Of a stretch of 45,875 nt of DNA, positions 26,427 to 33,935 are shown in pieces; the first letter of the stretch is position 1; every line of letters starts with the position of its first letter. The DNA is from Actinomycetota bacterium (lineage in GTDB: Bacteria; Actinomycetota; Actinomycetes; Streptosporangiales; Streptosporangiaceae). The translations under genes were made by a program, and so were the position numbers. A model generated the notes under the pieces. It was not told the origin of the DNA. It saw nothing but the letters and a program-made list of their open reading frames with translations, and made no database searches. Location: positions 1-45,875 of the forward strand of contig JAJPIV010000100.1 in the NCBI GenBank assembly GCA_021324595.1, given 5' to 3'.

Positions 26427-27227
26427 TCACTTGGTGGCGAGGATTTCGCCGTGCGGGACGGCGAACCAGCCGTCGGGGTGGGCGCTCCAGTCGCGGAAGG
26501 CCCCGGCGATCCGGTTGAGCGCGGCGGAGTCGGCCAGGCCCAGTTCCCTGGCCCGGCCGGCGATCGCGGAGTCGCGGATGCGGTCCGCCCACATCCCGCC
26601 CCACCAGGCGCGGTCCCGTGGCGTCGCGAAGCACCACACCGAGGCAAAGGCCCGCACCCGCCGCAGGCCCGCGGCGTGCGCCCAGCCCAGGAGGCGCCGG
26701 CCTGCGTCGGGCTCGCCGCCGTTGGCGCGGGCGACCGCCCGGTACAGGGCCAGCCACTCGTCGAGGCGGGGATCGGGCGGCGCCCAGGCGAAGGAGGCGT
26801 AGTCCGCGTCGCGGGCGGCGACCAGCCCGCCCGGCTTGCAGACGCGGCGCATCTCCCGCAGGGCCGCAACCGGGTCCGCCAGGTGCTGCAGGACCTGGTG
26901 GGCGTGGACGACGTCGAAGGCGTCGTCGGGATGGCCGAGGCGGTAGGCGTCGCCCACGGTGTACCGGAGGTTCGCCGCGGGTCCGGTCCCCTCCCGCGCC
27001 CTGGCGACGGCCTCCGCGGCCGCGTCCACGCCCACGACCGGGCCCGGGCTGACGAGCCGGGCCAGGCCGGCGGTGATCGTGCCGGGCCCGCATCCCACGT
27101 CCAGCACGCGCAGGCCGGGCCCGAGGTGGGCGAGCAGGTAGGCCGCGGAGTTCTCGGCGGTCCGCCAGGCGTGCGAGCGCAGCACCGACTCGTGGTGGCC
27201 GTGGGTGTAGGTCTCCTCGGTCGCCAT
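26427..27227 (-). CDS. Class I SAM-dependent methyltransferase
   Basis: A 266-residue methyltransferase with SAM-binding motif I VLDVGCGPGTITAGLA (about 41-56), an acidic strand-2 end VVGVDAAAEAV, motif IV FDVVHAHQVLQHL and a post-motif REMRRVCKPGGLVA. This UbiE/COQ5-like layout is typical of small-molecule methyltransferases. ATG 27227 is preceded at six bases by CATACT and no ribosome binding site, suggesting a leaderless mRNA. It is convergent with the flavin oxidase and follows a lipoprotein gene on the same strand. No neighbour identifies the substrate. Confidence 0.88.
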   Translation of the reverse strand: MATEETYTHGHHESVLRSHAWRTAENSAAYLLAHLGPGLRVLDVGCGPGTITAGLARLVSPGPVVGVDAAAEAVARAREGTGPAANLRYTVGDAYRLGHPDDAFDVVHAHQVLQHLADPVAALREMRRVCKPGGLVAARDADYASFAWAPPDPRLDEWLALYRAVARANGGEPDAGRRLLGWAHAAGLRRVRAFASVWCFATPRDRAWWGGMWADRIRDSAIAGRARELGLADSAALNRIAGAFRDWSAHPDGWFAVPHGEILATK

Positions 27228-27277
27228 CGGGCAAGTATGCCAACGCCGGCCCGGGCGGCCGGCCGGGCGGGCGCGCC

Positions 27278-27706
27278 TCAGAACCGCGGGAGCCTCACCC
27301 CGGCCCTGGCGCAGTCGTCGCGGAGCAGCGCGAACGCGATCGGCGCGATGCCGGTGTGCTCCAGGTCCTTGACGGCCGTCCGGGCGTCAGCGGCCATCCG
27401 CGGATCCCTGGCATGGTCAGCGACCTCCCGGAGGGCCCGCTGGCCGGGCGCGCCGCCGGTGCGCCGGACGTCGGCGAGCAGCCGATCGCACGCCTGGCGC
27501 CGCGTGAGCGCGGGCCGCGCGGGCTGGGAGCCGGGCCGCGCGGGCGGGGAGCCGGGCCGCGCGGGCGGGGAGCTCAGGGCGGGCCGTGGCGCCGCCGGCG
27601 GTCCGCCGCAGCCCGTCGCGGACAGCGCTGCCACGACCGCGGCGGCCGCCAGCGGGCCCCTCATCGCCGGGCTGCCGGAGCGGCCCGGGCGGCGGCGTTC
27701 CCCCAT
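27278..27706 (-). CDS. Small putative lipoprotein with proline-rich linker
   Basis: A 142-residue protein with an Arg-rich start, a hydrophobic signal (PLAAAAVVAALSATGC) ending in a lipobox cysteine, and then a repetitive linker with three near copies of PPARPGS. The C-terminal ~75 residues (QACDRLLADVRRTGG and following) are helical and contain a second cysteine near the end (DDCARAG), which could pair with that of QACDRL. I do not recognise a named family. The start could be ATG 27706 or ATG 27664, which leaves a conventional signal length. It is probably exported and lipid-anchored; function unknown. Confidence 0.7.
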   Translation of the reverse strand: MGERRRPGRSGSPAMRGPLAAAAVVAALSATGCGGPPAAPRPALSSPPARPGSPPARPGSQPARPALTRRQACDRLLADVRRTGGAPGQRALREVADHARDPRMAADARTAVKDLEHTGIAPIAFALLRDDCARAGVRLPRF

Positions 27707-27872
27707 GCGACCGAGTGTGTCATCGCCGGGCCGCAGGCGCCACGGGGCGGGCCGCCGGCAGGCGCGGCACCGGCCCGCGCAGGTCCACCCGACCGGGCGG
27801 GCCCGGCGCGCGGGATTCCGGCGGGCGAGGCGGCGGGGGTCCTGGCGGGCCGGGCCGGCGCACAATGATGGG

Positions 27873-28199
27873 GTGAAGCGCCTGCCATCCCTCTACGACG
27901 ACGGCCGGATCGCCTGCGACGACGAGGGCATCACCATCCGCTGGTACTACCTGTGGGGCGCCAAGCGGATCCCGTTCCGCGCGATCCGCTCCGCCGTGAC
28001 GTACCCGCTCTCGCCGGTCCGCGGGAAGTGGCGCATCTGGGGGTCGGGGGACCTCGTGCACTGGTACAACCTGGACGGCAGCCGGCCGGGCAAGGACACC
28101 GGCATCGAGCTCGACCTGGGCAAGGCGGTGCGCCCGTGCATCACGCCCGACGACGTGGAGGCCGTGGCGCGGATCATCGCCGAGCACGTCCCGGCCTGA
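27873..28199 (+). CDS. Small PH-domain-like hypothetical protein
   Basis: A 108-residue protein rich in aromatic beta strands: YDDGRIACDDEGITIRWYYL, then GAKRIPFRAIRSAV, with a C-terminal helix VEAVARIIAEHV. The pattern of a seven-strand barrel closed by a helix resembles bacterial PH-like domains, but I cannot assign a function. GTG 27873 lies six bases after CACAAT and has no ribosome binding site, suggesting a leaderless transcript; the same frame is open far upstream in sequence antisense to neighbouring genes, which I reject. The divergent neighbour is the lipoprotein gene. Confidence 0.72.
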   Translation: MKRLPSLYDDGRIACDDEGITIRWYYLWGAKRIPFRAIRSAVTYPLSPVRGKWRIWGSGDLVHWYNLDGSRPGKDTGIELDLGKAVRPCITPDDVEAVARIIAEHVPA

Positions 28200-28270
28200 C
28201 CCGGCCACCTGCCGGGGCGTGCGGCCGGCGCCCGGCGCCGCTGGCGCGCGGCACCGCCGCGGCCCCCTCG

Positions 28271-28382
28271 CGCGGGAGCTGGTGCCCGCCGGCGTTCGCG
28301 CGCACGGAGTCCTCCCCGCGCCGTCCTCCCCGCGCGGGAGCTGGTGCCCGCCGGCGTTCGCGCGCACGGAGTCCTCTCCGCG
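28271..28382. repeat. 50-bp direct repeat, two copies 62 bp apart
   Basis: The segment starting CGCGGGAGCTGGTGCCCGCC occurs at 28271-28320 and again at 28333-28382 with one mismatch near the end. It lies in the gap between the PH-like gene and the M13 peptidase gene, with no coding frame of its own. A recent tandem duplication is the simplest reading. Confidence 0.85.
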
Positions 28383-28451
28383 CCCGGCCCCGGCATAGGA
28401 GGGCGAGCGCCGCCGTGGGGATCGTTCCCGGCCGGGCGCCGGCCGGCGGGG

Positions 28452-30401
28452 CTACCAGACGCGGACGCGCGCTGCGGGCTCGAGCCACAGCTCGTCGCCC
28501 GCGCGGACGCCGAAGGCGTCGTAGAACGCGTCGAGGTTCCGCACGACCTGGTTGCAGCGGAACTCGTTGGGCGCGTGCGGGTCGATGGCGAGCCTGCGGA
28601 TGACCTCCTCGTCCCGCTGCTTCACCCGCCAGGCGCGCGCCCAGGACAGGAAGAAGCGCTGGGCGCCGGTCAGGCCGTCGATCACCGGCGCCTGCCCGCC
28701 GTGCAGCGACATCAGGTAGGCCTTCCACGCGATTCCGAGGCCGCCGAGGTCCCCGATGTTCTCCCCGATCGTGAGGGCTCCGTTGACGTGCTGGCCGGGA
28801 GCCTGCCTCGGGGCCAGGGCGTCGTACTGCTCGATCAGGGACCTGGCCCGGGCCTCGAACGCCTGCCGGTCCCCCGCGCTCCACCAGTCGGTGAGCCGGC
28901 CGTCACCGTCGAACTTGGAGCCCTGGTCGTCGAAGCCGTGGCCGATCTCGTGGCCGATGACCGCGCCGATCGCCCCGTAGTTGGCCGCGTCGTCGCGGCC
29001 GGGGTCGAAGAACGGGTCCTGCAGGATGGCCGCGGGGAACACGATCTCGTTCATGCCGGGGTTGTAGTAGGCGTTCACGGTCTGGGGGGTCATGAACCAC
29101 TCGCCGCGGTCGATGGGCTTGCCGATCTTGCGCAGCTCGCGGCGGAGCTCGAACTCGTGAGCGGCCCGCACGTTGGCCATGAGGTCGGCCGGGTCGATGC
29201 TGAGTGCCGAGTAGTCGCGCCAGCAGTCCGGGTATCCGATCTTCGGCGTGAACTTCGAGAGCTTGTCGAGCGCCCGGCGGCGGGTCTGCGGCCCCATCCA
29301 GTCCAGATCCGTGATGCTCTGGCGGTACGCCTCGATGAGGTTGGCGACCAGGACGTCCATCCGCTCCTTGGCCTGGGGCGGGAAGTGCCGGGCGACATAG
29401 GCGCGCCCGGCGGCTTCTCCCATCGCCCACCCGATCAGCGAGACGCCGCGCTTCCAGCGCTCGCGCAGCGTGGGGGTGCCGGTCAGCACGCGGCCGTAGA
29501 AGTCGAAGTCCTCCTGCACGAACGCATCGGACAGGTACCCTGCGGCGCCGTGGATCACTTGCCAGCACAGCCAGTCCCGCCACGCGGGCAGGTGCTCGTG
29601 GGTGAGCAGCGAGGCCAGCCCGGTGCTGAAGCTCGGCTGGCGGAGCACGATCTCGTCGAACGCGCCCGCGGGCGGGTCCAGGGCCGCCAGCCACCCGCCC
29701 AGGTCCGGTCCCCAGGCCATGGCGTCGGACCAGGTGAAGAGGTTGTACGTCTTCTCGCGGTCACGGCTCGCGACCTTGTCCCAGTGATGCCCGGCCACCG
29801 CCGCCTCCAGCTCGGCGACCCGCCGGGCCGCCTGCTCGGCGTCCGGCAGCCCGGCCAGCTCGAACATCCGCGCCACGTGAGCGGCGAATGCGTCGCGGAC
29901 GGCGGCGAACCGCTCCTCGCGGTAGTAACTCTCATCCGGCAGCGAGATGCCGGACTGCTCGAAGAACACCAGGTAGCGCTCCGGGTCCCCGGGGTCGGTG
30001 TCGACGAAGAGCCGGTACAGGCCCTGCACCCCCAGCCGCTCCAGCCGGCCGAGCAGCGCCAGCAGCTCCGGGACGGAGCCGACGGCCCGGGCCGCCGCGA
30101 GCATCCCGCGGATGGGCTCCGGGCCCAGGCGCTCGGCTCGCTCCGCGTCCATGAAGCTGGCGTACAGGTCACCCAGCTTGCGCTCCTCGCTGCCCTCCGG
30201 CGCCGACGCGGCCTCCTCCGCGATCTCGCGCACCGCCTTCTCGGCTTCCTCGGCCAGGATCAGGAACGATCCGTAGCCTGCGCGGTCCGCGGGTATCTCG
30301 GTCCGCGCCATCCAGCGACCGTTGACGTGCCTGAACAGGTCGTCCTGGGGACGGATGGCCGGATCGAGATCGTCGACGGGAATGCCGGAGGGGAGTGTCA
30401 T
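28452..30401 (-). CDS. M13 (neprilysin-like) zinc metallopeptidase
   Basis: A 649-residue M13-family endopeptidase. The zinc motif GHEIGHGFDDQG is near residue 484, preceded by VNAYYNP (NAYY substrate-binding motif) and followed by NIGDLGG, which carries the third zinc ligand in the ENIGD pattern. The end EPAARVRVW matches the family's conserved C-terminal tryptophan. No signal peptide or membrane helix is visible, so it is probably cytoplasmic, as for many actinobacterial members that degrade peptides. ATG 30401 follows TACGCT by seven bases with only weak Shine-Dalgarno content, so the mRNA may be leaderless. Confidence 0.95.
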   Translation of the reverse strand: MTLPSGIPVDDLDPAIRPQDDLFRHVNGRWMARTEIPADRAGYGSFLILAEEAEKAVREIAEEAASAPEGSEERKLGDLYASFMDAERAERLGPEPIRGMLAAARAVGSVPELLALLGRLERLGVQGLYRLFVDTDPGDPERYLVFFEQSGISLPDESYYREERFAAVRDAFAAHVARMFELAGLPDAEQAARRVAELEAAVAGHHWDKVASRDREKTYNLFTWSDAMAWGPDLGGWLAALDPPAGAFDEIVLRQPSFSTGLASLLTHEHLPAWRDWLCWQVIHGAAGYLSDAFVQEDFDFYGRVLTGTPTLRERWKRGVSLIGWAMGEAAGRAYVARHFPPQAKERMDVLVANLIEAYRQSITDLDWMGPQTRRRALDKLSKFTPKIGYPDCWRDYSALSIDPADLMANVRAAHEFELRRELRKIGKPIDRGEWFMTPQTVNAYYNPGMNEIVFPAAILQDPFFDPGRDDAANYGAIGAVIGHEIGHGFDDQGSKFDGDGRLTDWWSAGDRQAFEARARSLIEQYDALAPRQAPGQHVNGALTIGENIGDLGGLGIAWKAYLMSLHGGQAPVIDGLTGAQRFFLSWARAWRVKQRDEEVIRRLAIDPHAPNEFRCNQVVRNLDAFYDAFGVRAGDELWLEPAARVRVW

Positions 30402-30796
30402 GCGCCCCAGCGTAGGGCAGGGGCCCGGCGCGCCGGGACCGTGAGCCAGGCAGGGGCCTGAGGGCGCGCTCCCCGGCGGACCGCCGAGCCCGCTTGCCGG
30501 AAGCCGGCAAGGCCACGATGCTCGCCTACCGGCACGCCAGCGCGGGCCACCGCTCAGCGGTCACCGAGGTCGATCACAGCGCTCCCGGCTCAGCAACCGT
30601 GGCCAGGGCCGCGCCACCATCCGGCCGGTGGCCGCGCAGGCGGGGGGTGCCACGACGTCTCGGGCGCGCGGGCAACGTTCCGTCGGCCACGCCCGACACC
30701 GCGGGTGCTTGGCCCCGATGCGGCGATGAGCCTGGCCGGGACCCGCTGCCTCGCGGATGAGCGCGGCCCGGGTTGCGGCGCGTGCCGGGCTAGCGC
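30402..30796. other. Intergenic stretch with a possible integrase-like scrap
   Basis: No intact gene was found between the M13 peptidase and SnoaL-like genes. On the plus strand at about 30494-30590 a frame reads KATMLAYRHASAGHRSAV, which recalls the tyrosine-recombinase C-terminus around the catalytic Tyr (pattern T-x3-Y-x-H-A). The match is about 20 residues only and may be chance. Confidence 0.3.
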
Positions 30797-31204
30797 TCAC
30801 GCCTGGACGCCGGCCCGGGCTGCGGCCACCGCCCGGTCGTCGAAGCCGCGGATGTCCGCGATCCGATCACCGCGCACGGTCAGAACCTGCCAGCGCCTGA
30901 CCGGTCCGCCTGCCTCGCGAGCGGCCTGCGTGCCGGTGACCTCCAGTCCTACCAGGAGGGTCCCGTTGCCAGGGCTCACTTCGGTGACCGTTGCCCGCGC
31001 TCCGGCGGCCCTGGCGCTGGCCCACCAGGCGACAACCTCGTCCCGGTTGCGGCAGTCGGCCTCGTGCGGCCCCTCAGGCGCGCCCCAGTGGGCATCGGGG
31101 TCGAGCAGGCCAGCGATGGCATCCAGGTCACCTGACTCCAGGGCGGACCGGACCCGTTCGGCGAGCGCGCGCGGCTCGCGTCCGACGCTGACATCGCCGG
31201 CCAT
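30797..31204 (-). CDS. SnoaL-like/NTF2-fold protein
   Basis: A 135-residue protein of the SnoaL-like (NTF2 fold) type: N-terminal helices ALAERVRSALESGDLDAIAGLL, the characteristic DPDAHW strand, a helix RDEVVAWWASARA, and C-terminal strands with RWQVLTVRGDRIADIRGFDD. This fold includes polyketide cyclases, limonene-epoxide hydrolases and many unknowns. ATG 31204 (or 31207, adjacent) is preceded by AAGGGAG. It is isolated between intergenic gaps with no operon partner, so no specific function can be given. Confidence 0.8.
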   Translation of the reverse strand: MAGDVSVGREPRALAERVRSALESGDLDAIAGLLDPDAHWGAPEGPHEADCRNRDEVVAWWASARAAGARATVTEVSPGNGTLLVGLEVTGTQAAREAGGPVRRWQVLTVRGDRIADIRGFDDRAVAAARAGVQA

Positions 31205-31469
31205 CATGATCTCCCTTGCCGTTTCCGGCTGGCCGGCCGAGCGTAGCAGCGCTGGCCGCCAACGGTCCAGGCTCGTCAAGGCTGACGTGACCGTGAGCGA
31301 CGAAGTGGCCTGATCCTGCGCGGTAGCGGGGGCCCGCGGTCGGCTTGCGGCGGCAGCAGGGCACGAGCCGCCCGCTACGGGAACGCGCGAGGCCGGGCCG
31401 TTGCGGCCCACCGCGGCTGTGCCGGACAGCCCGTCATGCGCTCGCTGACGACCCCGTGGAATCGTTCGT
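31205..31469. other. Intergenic region, nothing recognised
   Basis: About 265 bases between the SnoaL-like gene start and the toxin gene end, both on the minus strand. No RNA gene or repeat was recognised, and small frames here look non-coding. Confidence 0.4.
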
Positions 31470-31895
31470 CTAGACCGAGAACGGGCTGCGGACCTGGACG
31501 CCCTCGTATCCTTGGCCCGGATTCAGATCCTCCGAATGCACGGTCTTGCAGCCGAGCTGCTGTGCGCTGCGGAGGATCATCGCGTCCCAGAACGACGTTC
31601 CGGCTCGCTGATGGATGTCGATGGCCGCGAGCACATCGCTGGCGGAGGGAGCATGCACGTGCCAGTGCGCCAGGTCCTCGACGATCCGCGCGGCCGCCGG
31701 CACGTCGAGCGGCCTGGCGATCTTCCGCGTCGTGATGACGAAGAACTCTTGCAGCACCTGAACGCTCAGGCAGCCCTCCCGCGTGCCCCACAGTTCCTCC
31801 ACCAGGGCACGTGCCCGGCTGTGCTTGTCTCCCGCCGTCACGTCATGCGCGTAGACGAGAACATTCGTGTCGACGAACTGGCGGTTACCGCTCAT
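31470..31895 (-). CDS. VapC-like PIN-domain toxin
   Basis: A 141-residue PIN-domain protein. The acidic catalytic residues are visible in FVDTNVLVYAHD (first Asp), QEFFVI (Glu), SFWDAMIL (Asp) and HSEDLNPGQ (last Asp). This is the order expected of Mg-dependent RNases of the VapC type. Its start overlaps the antitoxin gene end by 11 bases, giving translational coupling. Such toxins cut tRNA or rRNA when freed from their antitoxin. The pair sits next to a tRNA-derived attachment-site scar, consistent with a mobile-element origin. The acid quartet is intact, so it may be active. Confidence 0.88.
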   Translation of the reverse strand: MSGNRQFVDTNVLVYAHDVTAGDKHSRARALVEELWGTREGCLSVQVLQEFFVITTRKIARPLDVPAAARIVEDLAHWHVHAPSASDVLAAIDIHQRAGTSFWDAMILRSAQQLGCKTVHSEDLNPGQGYEGVQVRSPFSV

Positions 31896-32127
31896 GCAGG
31901 TCTTCCCGCGACCAGGTCACGCGCCCGCCGGTGCCAAGATCCGCGCCCTCGCGCAGCACGGCCAGGCTGTGCTCCTTCGCAGCGTCATATCCCGTCTCCC
32001 GCTCCACGGTCTCGCGGAGCACGCGGGCCAGGAGCTGCGACACCGAGGTACCGCGCCGCGCCGCCAGTATCCGCGCATCCCGCAAGTCCTCCTCGGGAAG
32101 AGACAGCGTGATGTTCTGATTAGCCAC
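31885..32127 (-). CDS. VapB-like antitoxin (ribbon-helix-helix)
   Basis: An 80-residue protein with a short N-terminal strand NITLSLPEEDL followed by helices RDARILAARRGTSVSQLLARVLRETVERE, the ribbon-helix-helix pattern of CopG/VapB-type antitoxins. The C-terminus (SLAVLREGADLGTGGRVTWSREDLHER) would wrap the toxin. GTG 32127 is chosen because GGGTGAG precedes it; the frame continues upstream but its extension lacks family features. An inverted repeat CGTGCT...AGCACG (32149-32154, 32171-32176) around a TACACT -10-like box upstream could be the autoregulatory site. Confidence 0.82.
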   Translation of the reverse strand: MANQNITLSLPEEDLRDARILAARRGTSVSQLLARVLRETVERETGYDAAKEHSLAVLREGADLGTGGRVTWSREDLHER

Positions 32128-32148
32128 CGCGCTCACCCCACGATCCAA

Positions 32149-32176
32149 CGTGCTCCACGCAGGACAGTGTAGCACG
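32149..32176 (-). promoter_or_regulatory. Inverted repeat at the vapBC promoter
   Basis: CGTGCT (32149-32154) and AGCACG (32171-32176) are complementary, with TACACT (minus strand) between them as a possible -10. Autoregulation by a VapBC complex binding here is the usual arrangement; this is inference. Confidence 0.4.
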
Positions 32177-32217
32177 CAACACCGTGAGGCCGTCGGTGCC
32201 AACGGGAGAGATCCCTC

Positions 32218-32250
32218 CAGGATTCGAACCTGCGCACACGGCTCCGGAGG
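32218..32250. repeat. Distal attachment-site copy (tRNA-Arg fragment)
   Basis: 33 bases identical to the anticodon-to-T-loop part of the tRNA-Arg(CCG) gene at 33339-33371, in the same orientation, with no rest of a tRNA. This matches the core repeat left by tyrosine-integrase insertion at a tRNA 3' part. Confidence 0.8.
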
Positions 32251-32461
32251 GGCTTGCCCCGAACGTCCCTGACCAGCGCGAATAGTGTCTGCGGCGGGCT
32301 GACCTGGCGCGTATCGGGCACTGCGCGGGGTATCTGGTCTGCGGGGAGGCCCAGCTGGGGCGCTGCCGGTGAGCGTCGAGGCGTCTCGTGGGCGCTGAAC
32401 CTGGCGCCGGTCCCGGTCGATCGTGGGGGCCAGCCTTCCAGCGCGTGCAAGTTCGTGCCTG

Positions 32462-32677
32462 ATGCGGCCGGAGATCTACCAGCGGGCCGACGAGATCGGC
32501 CAGGTCTGGGAGCACGACATCATGCCGCTGCTGGAGGACCTGTTCTACGGGCGGCGGGACCTAGTCGGCCAGTACGGGCTGAACAGCCTGCGCAAGCACC
32601 TGGCGAATCGCGGGGTTCCCCTGGAAGCGCGGACACTTCGAATTGAGCTGATCTTGCTTGTTCCCGCTTCCTGCTAG
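32462..32677 (+). pseudogene. C-terminal fragment of a McrB-like AAA ATPase
   Basis: A short frame from ATG 32462 reads EIYQRADEIGQVWEHDIMPL then LLEDLFYGRRDLVGQYGLNS before running out. This resembles the extreme C-terminus of McrB-type GTPase/ATPase subunits of methylation-dependent restriction systems (a helix bearing WEHEILPLLEE then YGxxDLxxxYGL). All nucleotide-binding motifs and the rest of the protein are missing. It lies inside the tRNA-bounded scar. The McrB link is recalled family similarity over about 55 residues and is tentative. Confidence 0.5.
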
Positions 32678-32808
32678 CTGCCATGTAACGGCCGGAGCGC
32701 AGGCGCTGTCGAGGTGGAGCCCCCGCAGGGCCGTCAGGCCCGGGGAGGGACGGCCTTGACCGGGCCGGGCACCGGCCGGTCGTGAAGGCGGCGGGAAGCG
32801 GGAGCATG

Positions 32809-33095
32809 TCAGGCTGCCTGCCCGGCGGCCAGGGCCTGCTCGTAGGCGAGCGGGCTGCGCATGCCCAGCGCGGAGTGCCGGCGGGCGGTGTGGGAGTCCT
32901 GGATCCAGGTCGCCACTTCGGCCCTGGCCTGTGCTCTGGTGGCGAGGCGCCGGTCGCGGGGGGCTCGCATTCCAAGGTCGAGTGCCAGGCCTCGATGACG
33001 GCGTTGCCCAGCGCCGGTCCGGGCCGGCCCATGGACTGGGTGATGCCCATCCGGTCGCACGCCTGGCGGAAGCCCCGGGCGGTGCGTCGCCGGGC
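32809..33095 (-). pseudogene. IS3-family transposase, C-terminal remnant with frameshift
   Basis: On the minus strand one frame reads ACDRMGITQSMGRPGPALGN then AVIEAWHSTLE, the end of the IS3-family integrase core. The next part continues in another frame as ARAEVATWIQDSHTARRHSALGMRSPLAYEQALAAG, the family's conserved C-terminus (the RRHSALG motif). The N-terminal three quarters, including two of the DDE acids, are absent and a frameshift separates the parts. It is therefore a dead fragment inside the attachment-site scar. Confidence 0.82.
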
Positions 33096-33304
33096 TTGAG
33101 GACGTATGGGTCGCACGCATGGAGGCCACCCTGCGGCCATCCGAGGATCACGAGGAGGAACCGTGATACCGAATCCGCCGATGCGTTCGATGTCCTTCGG
33201 AGCCGCTGGCCGGTCGCGTATCGTCGCGGAAGCCGGCCCGGGGTGGCCTGCGGACGATGGTGGAACGGCTTCGATCTCCGGAGAGGTGTTTACGCAGGTC
33301 AAAT

Positions 33305-33318
33305 CCTGTTTCAACAGG
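33305..33318. repeat. Palindrome next to the tRNA 3' end
   Basis: CCTGTT-TC-AACAGG is a 14-bp inverted repeat nine bases past the encoded CCA of the minus-strand tRNA-Arg gene. It may be a transcription stop or a recombinase-arm site; the loop is too short for a classic terminator. Confidence 0.4.
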
Positions 33319-33326
33319 TCGCGGCT

Positions 33327-33401
33327 TGGCGCCCCCAGCAGGATTCGAACCTGCGCACACGGCTCCGGAGGCCGTTGCTCTATCCCCTGAGCTATGGGGG
33401 C
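33327..33401 (-). tRNA. tRNA-Arg, anticodon CCG
   Basis: The minus strand folds as a full cloverleaf: acceptor GCCCCCA pairing with TGGGGGC, D-arm GCTC...GAGC, anticodon stem ACGGC/GCCGT with loop CTCCGGA (anticodon CCG), and T-arm GCAGG-TTCGAAT-CCTGC. Discriminator G (33330) and an encoded CCA (33329-33327) follow. It reads the arginine codon CGG, common in GC-rich genomes. A 33-bp part of it is duplicated at 32218-32250, so this gene has served as an integration site while staying intact. TACCCT upstream on the minus strand near 33440 is a possible -10. Confidence 0.96.
33339..33371. repeat. Attachment-site copy within tRNA-Arg
   Basis: This is the 33-bp part of the tRNA gene (anticodon loop to T-loop) that is repeated exactly at 32218-32250, 1,121 bases away. 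The copies bound the scar that holds the McrB-like and IS3 fragments. Confidence 0.8.
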
Positions 33402-33507
33402 TGGCGCGGTGGCCGCCGCAGGCCGCGGCGACTGAGCAAGGGTACCAGCACCGGGCCGCCCCGGCGACACGTGGCCGAACCGCCAGCACCGCCTGGCCGC
33501 CGCCCGG

Positions 33508-33513
33508 TAGCCT
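33508..33513 (+). promoter_or_regulatory. -10 box for a leaderless response-regulator mRNA
   Basis: TAGCCT ends six bases before the GTG start at 33520, and no Shine-Dalgarno sequence is present. This is the usual layout for leaderless actinomycete transcripts. Confidence 0.55.
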
Positions 33514-33519
33514 CACGCC

Positions 33520-33915
33520 GTGGCGACCGGACTCGGGCGAGTGCTCGTTGTCGATGACGATGAGGTCATCAGGCAGCTTATCGCCGTGAACCTCACCCTG
33601 GAGGGGTTCGAGGTGTTCACGGCCGCGGATGGCCAGGAGTGCCTGGACCGGGTCGCCGAGCTCAGGCCCGACGTGGTCACCCTGGACGTGATGATGCCCC
33701 GCCTGGACGGGTGGGTGACCGCCATGCAGCTGCGGCAGAACCCGGAGACCGCCGGGATCAGGGTCGTCCTGATCACGGCCCGCGCGCAGGAGGACGACCG
33801 GGACCGGGGCCGCCAGGTGGGCGTGGACGCCTACCTGACCAAGCCGTTCGACCCCGCAGAGATGATCCGGGTGGTCCGGGAGCTGGCCGGCGCGCCGAAC
33901 TCCGCGTACGACTGA
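33520..33915 (+). CDS. Single-domain response regulator (CheY-like receiver)
   Basis: A 131-residue receiver domain without an output domain. The acidic pocket is DDDE (about residues 11-14), the phosphoacceptor Asp lies in VVTLDVMMPRLDG near residue 55, the conserved Thr is replaced or shifted in VVLITARAQ, and the Lys is in YLTKPFDP near 109. The fold is complete. It is the first gene of the nrtL-rho block; in many actinobacteria a response-regulator gene sits beside nrtL/argS. No histidine kinase is present in the window. GTG is the start and the transcript is probably leaderless. Confidence 0.93.
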   Translation: MATGLGRVLVVDDDEVIRQLIAVNLTLEGFEVFTAADGQECLDRVAELRPDVVTLDVMMPRLDGWVTAMQLRQNPETAGIRVVLITARAQEDDRDRGRQVGVDAYLTKPFDPAEMIRVVRELAGAPNSAYD

Positions 33916-33935
33916 CCGCCCGGCCACGCGCCGTC

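Noticed and set aside
28271-28382. CRISPR-like repeat
   Set aside because: There are only two long copies with a 12-bp gap, no spacer array and no cas genes.
33106-33390. Plus-strand frame crossing the tRNA-Arg gene
   Set aside because: It runs antisense through a tRNA and is a familiar spurious reading of that sequence.
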